Positions 10,429 through 21,705 of a stretch of DNA of 64,000 bases are shown piece after piece (within the stretch, counting starts at the first letter, position 1; each line of letters starts with the position of its first letter). This stretch comes from Cryptomeria japonica (lineage: Eukaryota; Streptophyta; Pinopsida; Cupressales; Cupressaceae). The translations under genes were made by a program, and so were the position numbers. The notes beneath the pieces were generated by a model. That model was not told the DNA's origin and ran no database searches. It saw only the letters and a program-made list of their open reading frames with translations. The stretch lies in assembly GCF_030272615.1 (NCBI RefSeq), contig NC_081414.1:764563413-764627412 (forward strand), in the 5' to 3' direction.

Positions 10429-13400
10429 ATGGCTTCCGCATCTCATACCAGTTCTAGTGCATCTGTCGAGTCTGCAAGTTTTATTCAACACAAGTCTAAG
10501 TATAATTCCCTATCACAAGTTCCGACCGGTGTTATAGTAGAAGAAGGGATTTCTGATTACATAGATTGCAAGATTGAAGACCTAGGGTCTCTAGCTATCC
10601 ACTCCCAGCTAGGTTTGTTTTGTGGACAAGATAAAAAGATCAAACCGAAGTATAGTATCTTGGAGAAGAAGAAGCTCCACAATGCTGTTTATTTCCTGGA
10701 GGATTTCACATATGATCACATTAGGATCATTCTAAGCAGAGTTCATGGTGACAAGATGTACTTGGAAAGAACACATGATATAACACCACAAGCAATTCAT
10801 GCCATCACCAGTTTCTGCAATACAGGGGAAGTGCCAGCCCTAAGGACGGTAAGCAAAACTGAAATATCCATGCTCACCAATTCAGTGAGCAACTCACGAT
10901 GTATGACTGTCAATTCTATCAAGGACGATCTGGTGAAGTATGCATGTATGGTGATTGGATACTAGACATTCTTAGCCAGCAGAATTAACTTTGTATCTGC
11001 TACAGCGGTAAATGCCCCTTACCGGATGATCAAGGAGGATGCATCCTTTGACCTATGCACCGGTATGCAAAGGCAACTCCTATTGAATCTGAAATCTATC
11101 AAACAAGATAATGCATTAAGGTTCAAGTTTGGACAACTACTGGTTGGGCTATTCTTTTACTTCCAAGGCTACTTTCCAGGAGTAGGTGATGTCCAATGGT
11201 CTGCTGACCAACCGGTAATCAAGCAAATCAAGGAAAGCATTCAAGTAGTTGGAACTGGTTACCTTGAAGTTCTGAAAAAGTACTTTGATGAGTTTAGATG
11301 CAAAATGAGTCAGAGGGTGAGAATATCGGGTGATATTGTTAAGAAATATGAAGATGATATCTGTTTCACCATTAAAGTGGATCAATGCATAATGGAGGCT
11401 ATTGAGCCTAGACAGGAGGAAGTGGACCCTATGGGCTATGAGGTAATGAATGATATGCCTCTACCCTTATTGCCTCACCGCTTGATCCAAAGGCAAAAAG
11501 AACCGGCACCTACCTAGAAAGGATAACACCGGTTGAGGAACCCTCAGCAAAGAAAGGAAAAGAACCTTTAGTAAAGAAGGCAAAAGCAGTGCCCTCAACA
11601 TCGACATTGGCTACTGCAACTAGTCCTAAAGTGACCAAGTGGTCACCGACTAAAAAGAAACTTGAAGCGACACCTGCTGAAGTGTTCGAGGGAAAGAGGA
11701 AGACAAGGAATACCTCTCCAGACTCAGAAGAAACCGTGTTTGAGGAAAAACCAAAGAAGACACGACAAGCAAAAAAAAAAGACAAAGAATGAACTGACAT
11801 CATCAACAACGGTAAATATTGACATCTCCTCCTACAAACCTTTGACACATTGTCAAAGAACTATAAAAAACATTAGGAGAAAAGTATTGAATGATTTAAT
11901 TGATTGTTTTGATGAGTTTAATGATGATGAAAAGGAAGCGGTAGAAAAAGAAATTATTCAGTATTTATGTATTAATGACTGGTCGCCTTCAGAAATTAGA
12001 GCTGAGACACTGGATTCTTTGTATAAATCCTTAGACAATAAATGGCGCATTGCCATAGAGCAAGAACAGGAAATGAGAGAAAAAGTTTTTGCTGAACATT
12101 TTCCTGATGTATAAAATTCGGAACTATTCAAAGTAATGAACAAATACAAAGGCCTCTTCTTCATGAGAAGAAGAAGACTCCTGTTACTAGAAGGGAAGGG
12201 TAAAGAAGTTCTCAAGAATACACACACCCTTGCTCTAGATGCCTTGAAGATGCATCGAGTGGCTGAAGCCAACAGGAAGGCTGATCAAGAACCGACAATA
12301 ACTAAACCGGATGAAGTGTTTGATGATGAAGGAAATCCGGTTATTGAACCGATCAACACTATTGATGTCGATGCTTTGGATGGAGAAGATATTTCTCAGG
12401 GTACACCATTGGAAGCAACAGGACAGGCTGAATAGGAAATAAAGCAAAAGGAAACAAAGGACAAAAAGGAGGAAGCAAAGAAGCAAGCAGAGGAGAAGAA
12501 GAAGAAGAATGAAGAGGAGAAGAAGAAGAAGAATGAAGAGGAGAAGAAGAAAAAGGATGAAGAGGAGAAGAAGAAGGATGAAGAGGAGAAGAAGAAAAAG
12601 GATGAAGAAGAAAAGAAGAAGAAGGATGAAGAGGAGAAGAAGAAGAAGGAAGAAGATGAGGAGAAATGGAAACATGAAGAGAAGAGAAAAGAAGAAGAGA
12701 AGAAAAAAAAAGAAGAGGATGAAGAGAAGAAGAAACAAGAAGATGCAAGGAAGAAGAAAGAGGAAGAGGATGAGAAGAAGAGAAAGGAAGAGGAAAAGCG
12801 AAAGGAAGAAGAAAAGAAGAAGGAAGAGGAAGATAAGGTAGAGGAGAAAAGGAAGGAAGCAGAAAAGAGGAAAGCAGAGGAGGAAAAGGAAGAGGAAAAG
12901 AGAAAAGAAGTAGAGAAGAAGAAGGCAGAGGAGAACAAGGAAGCTGAAGTGGCAAAGAGCACGTAGATGGAGACACCTAAGGCAATCGACAGTCAAGCCA
13001 AACTGGCTGACCTTACTAGTCCTATTGACCTCTAGTCTGCAAGTGAAATGGAGTTGATGCAGAGCATCAAAGTTGCCCAAGAACAACTTGAAAACATACG
13101 GAGGAAGAAGGAGCAAGATGTAATTCAAGCGGCTGTGGACACTCTTACTGGTTTGATACCCGGTACTAACCTTCCCAACACTGAATCATCACTAGCTAAA
13201 CTTAAGCTCGTATGCACAGTAGTGGATGATCAGGTGCAGAGCCTAGAAGAGGCAGCAGAGGCAAATGTCAAGAAAGAGCATCAAAAAGCTCTTAATACAG
13301 CTCTGGTAAAGAATGAGCTCCGGTCTGAACTACAAAAAGAACAAAAGGATATAAGAGACGCTCTGGATGAGGGGAATCTACTACTCAGCAAGATCTGCCA

Positions 13401-13827
13401 ACCCCATCTATTCTATGATGATGTGCTAGCTCAGAAGCAAAAGTTTCAAACAGACTTGCAGTCCTACATGAGCACATTCAAGCTGCCTTATGATTCCTTT
13501 ACAACTTATGGGAAAACCATTCACCAGTTTCACATCCAGTCAGCAAAAATGGAGCAAGAGATCAGCACCTGGTCTAGAGATTTGTAGGAGCTACAACTAG
13601 TTCTACTCCCACAATTGCAAATTCTTCAGAAGTGCTATCTAAACCTGGATGCCTTAACAGGGACACAGGAGATGAGCACAATTGATGCCATGGAAGAACA
13701 GGTCTCCCAGATCCAGATAGAGAAAGAAGTAGCCACCTCTCTACTTGAGTCCTGGTCTTTATCTATGAAACAATTCTTGTAGGACTTTAAATCTATTTTT
13801 GACAAGTATTATTCCTTATTGTCATAA
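10429..13827 (+). pseudogene. Unknown ORF2, globular N-terminus and long charged coiled coil
   Basis: From ATG 10429 the product would be about 1,100 residues. The first 350 residues look globular (blocks such as HAITSFCNTGEVPALRT and LLVGLFFYFQGYFPGVGDVQ). A basic, Ser/Pro-rich section (KKTRQAKKK), a DDEKEAVEKEIIQYL segment, a long E/K repeat (12436-12960) and a coiled-coil tail ending at TAA 13825 follow. I do not recognise the family; extra ORFs of this kind are known in large non-autonomous plant LTR elements. Damage: frameshifts near 11500 and in the A-run at 11770-11780, TAG at 10963, 12433, 12964, 13033, 13585 and 13780, TAA at 12112. Confidence 0.7.
12436..12960 (+). repeat. Degenerate GAA/GAG/AAG repeat encoding an E/K-rich helix
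   Basis: About 525 bases are almost pure purine on the plus strand. In the ORF2 frame they read as tandem variants of EEKKKKDE, predicting a long single alpha-helix or coiled coil. The other frames also stay open over much of the tract, giving false phenylalanine/serine-rich frames on the minus strand. Confidence 0.9.
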
Positions 13828-14150
13828 ACCTTTATTATTTTAATATCAAATGAAAACAGGGTTGTTCAGCTGTACTTTGTCATTGTTGGCAAAGGGGGAG
13901 AAGAATTCTATTTGGGAGAAGTATAGGGGAGAAGTATCTGGTAATCAAAATTTTGATATATGCTCTAAATATATCAATGTTTATGCTCTATATGCAAAAT
14001 TGTTATACATTGTATTGTCAAAGGGATAGTGTATATGCTTAGGGGGAGCAATTTTGTTAATGGCATGATTTTGTTGTAAAACACCTAGATGTCAAAATTT
14101 TATTTTCCTAAGTGTTGCCATCAATGCCAAAGGGGGAGATTGTTGGCATT
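13828..14150 (+). promoter_or_regulatory. 3' untranslated region with reiterated polypurine tracts
   Basis: After the ORF2 stop there is no coding sequence. G-rich purine tracts recur at about 13892 (aaagggggagaag), 14041 (agggggagcaa) and 14139-14150 (aaagggggagat). The last touches the 3' LTR and is the expected plus-strand primer. Confidence 0.75.
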
Positions 14151-15086
14151 TTTTATGTTTATGTTGTGATTGTCATTGATGGACACACACTTGCATTGAG
14201 ATCCCCTTTATATGTATGAGTTAGAACACAACCGGTATTTGTTCCAACCGGTATGTTGTATTATAGTCTTTAGACTATTGGTGTTTTGCAGAATGTGTTT
14301 CCCAGTCTAAAGTGACATGTTGACCCCAAGCGATTTGTGGATCCCAAGTGGTACGAGGAATTAAAGTGACATAACACATTTTTGCCAGTCTTCATTTTGT
14401 CAAACCGGCAACCGACATTTTGCTTGAACCGGTATTTTGTATGAACCGGTAATACTCTGTGATGAGTTACCAACTAGCATTTTGTGATGAGTTACCATCC
14501 ACCGATTGTTTGATGGTGCCGACACTTTAACGATGCTTTTTGTGTTGTGTTACCAAGTATGTCTAGATGCATTGAACCTAGGAAATTGTAATGTAATCCT
14601 ATTGGACTGACATGAAATCAGATTCCTTTATAAGGACATCATGTCTAGGGTTTTAGGTTGTTGATAATGCTGTTGTTGTGATAGTTGATATTGCGGCTAG
14701 GGTTTAAGGTGGTTAAGGAGTTGGAGAGAATATGAATGTGTAGAAGATTGAAGTAATGCTGGAATGCATTAGTAATGAGCTATCAAGGATCTAATCAAGC
14801 AATCTGTGCTATTAGCTAGACCAATCACTTGTTGATTACTCACATCTTCGACAAGTCTATAGACCTTAACCGGGTAGGCCCAAAAGCCTTTTGTAAATCC
14901 TCTAACAAGGTGGTTCGCATCTGTGGATCTAAAATCCTCTAACAAGGTAGTCTTTAATTGGACTTATCTCCTAATAGAGATTGAGATTCCTAACAGGATT
15001 TGTTTTGGTAAAGAACATTGTAAGACCTTAACCGGTCTGGTTCCTATTCTACAGATAGTTACTTGTGAGTTCCATCTCACCGTGGT
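14151..15086 (+). repeat. 3' LTR of the non-autonomous element, truncated
   Basis: The sequence starts tgttggcatttt and follows the left LTR with few differences up to ccatctcaccgtggt, then switches at 15087 to copia gag sequence on the opposite strand. The last 209 bases of the LTR (equivalent to 8446-8654) are absent. No TSD can be recovered on this side. Confidence 0.85.
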
Positions 15087-15640
15087 AGGGCTCTCAGGAC
15101 TTTAGAAACAATTTCATCTTTGCTTAGAGTTCCACCACAACATTGAATTCTCATAACAATCTCATTTACCCTTTCCATGAATGCAGTAATCCTTTCATCT
15201 TCTTTCATCTTCAGGTTTTCATATCTCACCTGGTAACCATCAAGTTTAGAAATCTTCACTGTAGGGTCACCTTCATTAAGAGTCTCCAACTTATCCCATA
15301 TAGCCTTTCCAGATTATTTGTCGGTTAATCCCATTATTTGTTGATCAGAAAGTGCACACAAGAGCTCTACAATCATTCTCAAGCTCCTTGTCCAGGTTTT
15401 CCAGAGGAGGATTGCCAGATCCTAGATTATAAGGTGTGACACCATTCTATGTGATCTCCCAAATCTTGTTGCCAAGACATCTCGGATGAGTCTCCATCTG
15501 AATCTTCCATACTATGTAATTTGTTCCATCAAGCCTCAGAATATCCCTCCGAAAGATATCTCCAAAATAATTGGTTGATTTGAACTGTTAGTCTATAGGA
15601 TCTTCCTCAAGCGGTTAAGATTTCTGTAGAGAGGACCAAT
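15087..15640 (-). pseudogene. Ty1/copia gag N-terminal part
   Basis: On the minus strand the frame contains METLNEGDPTVKISKLDGYQ, the RYENLKMKEDERITAFMERV block and GGTLSKDEIVSKVLRAL, a typical plant copia gag core (UBN2-type). It ends at the truncated LTR boundary. The continuation of the same gag is at 7499 and below. Comparison with the gag at 41933 shows about 42 codons missing between the two halves. Upstream parts toward 15640 are degraded. Confidence 0.85.
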
Positions 15641-15642
15641 TC

Positions 15643-15654
15643 TTTGATACCAAT
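15643..15654 (-). promoter_or_regulatory. Primer-binding site of the minus-strand copia
   Basis: The plus strand reads tttgataccaat directly before the LTR start tgttagac at 15655. On the minus strand this is attggtatcaaa, an initiator tRNA-Met-type site with mutations at its distal end. Confidence 0.7.
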
Positions 15655-17880
15655 TGTTAGACAGTTCAAATAACTAGAAGAAAACTGAGAGGGGGGGGAG
15701 GGTGAATCAATTGTCATAGATTACCAGAACTATTAGGAATTTAAAACTTTAATACCAAAACCCAAAACATTAATACCGGAATAATAGTTTTTGATTAAAG
15801 TAAAAGCAGGTTTTGAAGGGGCCCTGAAACCCTTTACAAAAGGACCTTACAAGATAAAAGCATTAAGAAACCAAGAGGAACAAACATTAGGAAAACCAAG
15901 AAAATGACTAGAAAAACCCAACTAAAATCCCCAAAAAACTAGCCAGACCCGACAAAAGGAACTAATTTATATTTTTCAGGGCATTAGCCAAGTTACTGCT
16001 AATCTCATACAGGTCTTTGATATTATCCCTAAGATTAGGGATATCCTTAGCAGAAGTAACAACAACTTTCTTAACACTCGCTCTAGTTCTCTTTGCTGCT
16101 CTTCCAAGTGTAGCTTCCCCACTTCCAATCTCGATTGCATCTTCATCCATGTCGAGGTTCACCATCGGTTTGGGAGAGCTAGAGTTATCGAGGACCTTCG
16201 AAATATCCTCTAGGTTCTTTGTAACAACAGACAAGATATTTGGGATAATACCCAATAGGTTTTTCATCGCCACTTTCCCTTCTTCCAGATAGTCAATCTG
16301 AGTTTCCTTTTTTAAAACTTTTTCCTCCATGTCCTGCGTCCATTGCTTCTAATCCCTGTCATCTTCCTTCCTTTTCTGATCCATCTATTTTCCATTTTTT
16401 TCCAGGTTCTTCAATAGTTCATATGTCCATCTGTCATAACCCAATCTAGCCTCAGTGAGTTTTTTAAGGTTATCCAGGAATAACCCTTCTCCAGCGCTTT
16501 CCTTATCCTCACTCAAATTATCCTTAGCTGTATCCTTCTCATGTTCCTTGTTTTTCTCCCTCTCAGAATTCAAATCTTTTCCCTCATTATCCTTATCATC
16601 CAAATCCACCATAGGTTAGCTGTTGTCGTTGCCTAAGCTAGCACTATGAATTGGGCTATCATTGTCGGACTCATTCTCACCTTCTTCATCCTCTGCACCC
16701 ACATCCTCATCTTTCCAACTGTCCTCACCCTCTGACTCATCCGTTTCCATTTCACTACCAATAGTTAAACCAATTAAGCATAAACAATAATCACATAATA
16801 AAAACCATCCACATGACACTAAGATTTATACGTGGAAAACTCGGTAAAGGGAAAAACCATGGTGGGAAGCCTACCCATAGTCAGATAATACATCTACAGT
16901 AAGTATGTGAATTACGATTGAAGGGCTTGCACTTGAAGGAAGGCCAACAACCTAGAGCGCAATGCTCATCACAAAAGGAGCCTCATTGACTACATAGAAA
17001 TCTAGACTGTAATCCGGAGAAGTGTTGAACTTCAAAAGATAGCATCTCTTATGCTCGAGTATAGTTCTGATTAAGCTCAATACCAGAGGACCGAATTCTC
17101 TTACATAAACCCAATTAGATCTCCAATGATCAACCAAATCCTTTTCCTGAATGATATTACATTATTCACACATTACATTCCTTGACCATGACCTCTAACA
17201 TAACCATGATGATCTACAATGAGATCTTACATCTATATATGCAAACCCTCGACCATAAAAAATTAGGTCGGCCACCAGATAATAAACCAATTACATAATT
17301 ACAAGCCATGTCGGCCTTAGGCCAAAAACATAATATCCAACACATAAAACATCCCGAAAACGCGTCAAGAGGTCCAATCTACATGTTACATTAAAGCCGG
17401 TCCATAACCTAGATCAACTGGGACCCAGTATAGGTCCACATGATACAACAATAATCTCCATTTGCCAAGTCTCGAACATGATCACCAATAGCATCCTAAA
17501 ACTCCACCAAAAGCTATACCAACACCACTTATGCAATTCATCAAAGATCTTCATCAAAAGCTCTGTCGGTTAAACCCTCGCCGGAACCAAAAACTAAGCC
17601 CTCGCTGGAACTAGAAACTAAGCTTCTAAGCAAGCAGAATAGCATCTGATCACCAGACCAAAACCAATTGACCGAATATGTGCATGAGTATCATGACCAA
17701 GCCAATTCCATCGCCAAACTATACCGAAGCCTACCGGATCATGTCAGATCTAAAACAACCAGAATCCACTCAACCTACCAGGACCAGAAAGGTGCCGGTA
17801 AAGCATCCAAAACAACTAGTGTTGGCATCAATGAGAAAACATCAATAAAAAATATAATCAATTCGACCAAATGGCCAACA
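15655..17880 (-). repeat. 5' LTR of the nested copia element, carrying an insertion
   Basis: The boundaries mirror the left LTR: tgttagacag at the start and ggccaaca at the end, followed by the target duplication gttgga. The extra length relative to the left LTR comes mainly from the 970-base insertion at 15790-16759, plus about 65 bases near 17556-17630 (two copies of a taagccctcg-type unit). Confidence 0.85.
15790..16759 (-). mobile_element. LINE-like insertion with an acidic coding segment
   Basis: The uninterrupted LTR at 2410-3592 shows the empty site; here 970 bases sit between two copies of aatagtt (15783-15789 and 16760-16766). Read on the minus strand, the insertion begins with a frame METDESEGEDSWKDEDVG and continues through acidic and K/E-rich segments (MVDLDDKDNEGKDLNSERE; a later KRTRASVKKVVV motif), ending near 15962. 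Its minus-strand 3' end carries ggccccttcaaaacct, also present at the end of the insertion at 32419. It is probably a 5'-truncated or non-autonomous LINE-mobilised sequence. The protein is unrecognised, and the frame has stops near 16616 and 16385. Confidence 0.7.
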
Positions 17881-18096
17881 GTTGGACAACAAAGCAAAAT
17901 AACAATATAAAAATTTACATTGTAAATAAAATAAAAAAGATACTATATTATCATCATTCGCTTTCCATAATTACATCCAATGTATTGGCTTTATAAAGTC
18001 ATTATTTCATGTACAAAACTAACTTACAAGAGCGAACTACTTATCCAACTAACTAACTTAACTTGATTTATTAAATGTAAACCTTATTTCCTAACC
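17881..18096 (-). repeat. Left LTR of the small element (rest of it)
   Basis: This matches 19541-19750 with scattered differences (for example ataacaatataaaaattta, then aatgtattggctttataaag). Together with 2403-2409 it makes a full-length LTR. A short related segment with a second cctaac and a purine-tract match follows at about 18140-18190. Confidence 0.75.
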
Positions 18097-19533
18097 CCCT
18101 TTAAGGTTTACATTATGAAAAAGACAAAAAACTACAATAAAAGATTATTTAACGTAAACCTTATTCCTAACAACCCCCATTTAAGGTTTATATTATGGAA
18201 TAAAATAAGAAAAAAATGAAATCAACATTGGCCTAAACTTCCTGGTCTAGGCAAATGTCTGGAATCTCCAACTCTTCATCAACATCAGCCTAATTTTCCT
18301 GGTCTATGCAAATATCTTGAATCTCCAACTCTTCATCAACATCAACCTAAACTTCTTGGTCTAGGTAAATGAATCTCCAACTCTGCAACAAGATCAACCC
18401 AAACTCCTCATGTCTCAATAAATATGTTGCTCATCCAACACATAATTATCTATAGTTAATTTGTGGATTTAAACTATCCATAGACCAACAACTCACCAGT
18501 TTTGTGGATTCAACAATCCACAATCCAACATACCATTGCATGCCCCCTCTCTCTCCTGAAAGGACTAGCCATAAAAAGATGCTTCTCATGCTATGTACCA
18601 TCCTTGAACAAGAAGCTAGTTCGAGATGATAGATATCCTCCAACCTCTATTTCCTCTAGCCTCCAATAGTTATGCTTAGACCTTACCAACCATAGGTAGC
18701 ACTCACATCTTCAATTTTTTTGTCAAATGTAACATGAGTCATCCAGAAGGCATGATCAGAAATTGACATGTTGAAAGTTTTCATTTCAAAGTGTTCACTT
18801 CCAAAATACAATATTTGAAACTTATTTATATCCTTATCCAACTTCAACTTTCATTACACCCTTGGATAGTTGGATGCCAACATTCAATAAAACCTTTAAA
18901 TAAGCCCAAACATAATTTTGAATAATTACAATAAGAATTTTTCAAGAAAACTAATCAAGAAATCCCTCAAGCAAATATACAATCATATTATATCATGAGA
19001 GAAAACCTGGCTAATTAAAGAACTAAGATCTATCGTTCAAAGAAGATATTCTCTTATTTCTGATCCCAAACAAAGATTTTCAGAAGGAATATAATTGTGT
19101 TTGTTGCTAGAAATTTATCTATGCCCAAAAAATGGCAAACCAAAAATACATTTATTTCTTCTGAACATTCCTCTAAAATTCCATTCTCATATTTCTCTGT
19201 TGCATTTAGAGCCTATATATATTCCATAAGCCCTTGAATTGTGCAACAAATAATATTTCAAAAATTAAATTACTAATAGAATGTTATACCACACTCAACA
19301 AACAATTCAAATCCGAGAATCTACACCGCCTTCTCTATAATCAATGCCAAATGCTAAACACATCTCTTTTCAATTTAACACAAGTTGGCACATATGCTAT
19401 TTCAAAACCTTTGATAATTTCTTCTCCGCAAACCCGACAAGCTTGTGGACATCTATCACGGATCCTACAAACGCCTCTAAGTCATTTGAATTCAAAGATG
19501 TCAGGCACAAGAGCAATACAACCCTGATACCAA
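18097..19533 (-). other. Interior of the small LTR element, no polymerase
   Basis: No long open frame survives. On the minus strand the left part contains an acidic tandem repeat (see 18219-18390). The rest has stop-rich frames I cannot assign. The primer-binding site lies at about 19523-19533. Confidence 0.6.
18219..18390 (-). repeat. Three 57-bp tandem repeats encoding a 19-residue acidic unit
   Basis: Copies are spaced exactly 57 bases apart (cctggtctag at 18241, cctggtctat at 18298, cttggtctag at 18355). On the minus strand each reads approximately ADVDEELEIPDICLDQE followed by a stop TAG at the same position of the unit, consistent with an ancestral Q. The length is a multiple of three, which suggests the repeat arose while the frame was translated. 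Confidence 0.75.
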
Positions 19534-19750
19534 TGTTGGACAGAAAAGCAAAATAACAATATAAAAATTTATATCGTGAACAAAATGAGAAATATATTAT
19601 ATTATCATAATTCGGTTTTCAGTATTATATCTAATGTATTGGCTTTATAAAGCTATTATTTATCGTACAAAACTAATTTATAGGAGTGAGCTGCCCAGTC
19701 AACTAACTAACCTAACTTGATTTATTAAATGTAAACCTTATTTCCTAACA
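19534..19750 (-). repeat. Right LTR of the small element
   Basis: This 217-base LTR begins tgttggacagaaaagc and ends tttcctaaca, immediately after a tRNA-Met-type primer-binding site on the minus strand. Confidence 0.75.
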
Positions 19751-21700
19751 CACACGAACATAAGAGAACTGCGTGTGTATTTGAAGCAAGCTATAACTAC
19801 AAAGTTTGAGGTATATCAACTACAACTGTAAAAATTTGTCAAGGACTTGCAAAGAGGCTCACCATGGATTTGGATACAAATTGGTGACAGGTCAGAGTGA
19901 CAATCATCTTGTCCTTGTAGACCCTTGACCATAGATGGTTCAAGAGAAGAAGAGGTTTTGGATGCTTGTACATTGAACACGAACATTATAATAGGTAATA
20001 AAAGTTCTATGATTCTAGATGGTATTCATATTGGGACCCTTGCACTACCCATGGGCTTTTTGAGGATAACTATATTTAATACACGAGGGAGTTGAAATAG
20101 AAATTAAGATGAAGAGTTCCATAAGGCACAAAATTAAAGACTTCATAGAATTCATTGAGTCACATAACTTTAAACAATGAAGTATCTTACAATTCCATTA
20201 CTTAGTTTTAAAGCACTAAAAGCCTTCGCTAGAGGTTATTAAGTACTTACAACCTACAAATTGCTAAGTTGTGCAAGTAGAATAAAGTGACAAAGGTTGA
20301 AGATATTTGGGGTGGAAAGTCACTTCGACGCCATATACCTATCAAATATGCATGATGGCTAACAATTTATATAAAGTTCATTGTAACAATATTTTAACTC
20401 ATTAATAACTTAAATAACATCTATGCAAGAATCAATTTATAATTTATTTTTATGAAACTCAATAAACTTTAAAATTACGAAAGAAACAATTAAGAAAACT
20501 AAAAAAGTCTCCCTTTGTTATTTATTGTAAAAATATCAAGGAGAAGGGAGTAGAGGTTTTTTTTTTAATTTTTGGTTGGGTGCTAAGAGAATTGTTGGAG
20601 GAAAGATATCGAGTTTTTCATTTGTACAAAGAAAAGTTTGTCATCTTTTTGATTTTGGAGAAATAAATAAAGAATAGTATTTCAGATCTGAGTTGAAGTA
20701 TACATATTTAGTTTTCTTGATTTTGGAGGAACAAATAAAGAATAGTTATTTTCCTTTATTTCAACAAATACTTTGTATGCATTTGAACGAGGAATATTTG
20801 TGTTCATTCTCTCTTTTGCATAGTTATATTTCTTATTTCCATTTTGATTTTCTTTTGTTTTCTGATTTTTAATTAAAAGAATACCCATTTTAAGCACCTC
20901 AAATTCATCATACAAGGGAGTTGTATCTCTAAAATTTAGAGGAAGATCTTTGGTCCAATACTAATCTCTCCAATTGTTGGTTCATTGGTTATTGCTCATC
21001 AGGCGATTTAGGGTCATTTTTCAAGGCAAAATTATATCGACAAATTTGTTTACCATGTATAAAAGAGTTGAATAATTAAATGAAGGAGTTAATAATTTTT
21101 AATTGATTAGTTAACTAAATAAGGTGGAATTTGGAGACTTTTAAATATTTATTGATAGATGATGTGAGAATATAAGTTACATTTTTAGATTCTAATTCGT
21201 TTGTTTATGAAACCCTCTCTCCTTCTTCTCCTTTGAACCCCCCTGAAACCCTCACTCTTGCTTCACCTCCCGCCTTCCTCATTTAAAAATAGATTATAAA
21301 ACTTACATGTTATTGTACCAATTTAGTCTAATACACATACCATAAGTTGTTAATTAAGTGTAATTCATTTTTATAGCCTTTTCTTATGCTAAATATGTTT
21401 TTAAATTCATAATATAGAAGACTATTAATTTTGATCGAGGAGGCTGATGTTGTGCATTTTTAAAACATTAGATAGAAAAAAAAAAGATCTATGAAATAAG
21501 CATCACTTACACATGAAATACTAAATAACCCAAAAATATATGTTGCACAATAACATATTATATAGCCCATACATTATTTTTTATGTTTTGTAACCCAAAA
21601 ACTATATTGTTCATTCATAAATCAACATTAGGATAAATGTTGAGATGCATTTTTCAATATTTGTGTACTTACTTTACAAGAGAAAAATGAGTACCAACAC
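19751..21700. other. AT-rich interval without recognisable genes
   Basis: I find no supportable coding sequence. A short duplicated motif (gattttggag with aaataaagaatagt) occurs at about 20650 and again 69 bases later. Confidence 0.5.
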
Positions 21701-21705
21701 ACAAA

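Larger units (their letters stand above)
7500..15086 (+). mobile_element. Non-autonomous LTR element (LARD-like), gag-type ORF1 plus unknown ORF2
   Basis: LTRs at 7500-8654 and 14151-15086 match closely. A tRNA-Met-type primer-binding site follows the left LTR and a polypurine tract (aaagggggagat) precedes the right one, fixing the plus orientation. The interior encodes two long frames (8705-9982 and 10429-13827) but no protease, integrase, RT or RNase H, so mobility must have come from a partner. LTR sequence and 3' tract resemble the copia at 40285-55620, suggesting a copia-lineage helper. The right LTR lacks its last 209 bases. Confidence 0.88.
2410..17880 (-). mobile_element. Ty1/copia LTR retrotransposon, decayed and nested
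   Basis: LTRs at 2410-3592 and 15655-17880 begin tgttagacagttcaaataac and end in aaca. They are flanked by the same six bases, gttgga, at 2404-2409 and 17881-17886. The minus-strand interior runs gag, zinc knuckle, protease, integrase, RT and RNase H in the standard copia order from high to low coordinates. A primer-binding site lies beside the right LTR and a polypurine tract beside the left one. A second element (7500-15086) sits in gag and a LINE-like copy (15790-16759) in the right LTR. Frameshifts and stops make it inactive. Confidence 0.9.
2403..19750 (-). mobile_element. Small LTR retrotransposon (outermost of the first nest), split by a copia insertion
   Basis: Two 217-base-class LTRs match each other. 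The right copy is 19534-19750 (tgttggacag to tttcctaaca). The left copy is broken: its first seven bases (tgttgga) are at 2403-2409 and it resumes at 17881, ending near 18096. A primer-binding-site match (attggtatcag on the minus strand, about 19523-19533) abuts the right LTR, and a polypurine tract (ccttaaaggggg on the minus strand) abuts the left LTR, fixing the orientation as minus. Its own interior is only about 1.4 kb with no polymerase, so it is a non-autonomous or internally deleted element. No clean TSD was found; gaacata occurs near both ends. Confidence 0.7.

Noticed and set aside
12235-13128. Long minus-strand frames rich in Leu, Phe and Ser opposite the E/K tract
   Set aside because: They are the complement of a purine-only repeat, where stops are rare in every frame; the plus-strand E/K frame is continuous with flanking coding sequence.
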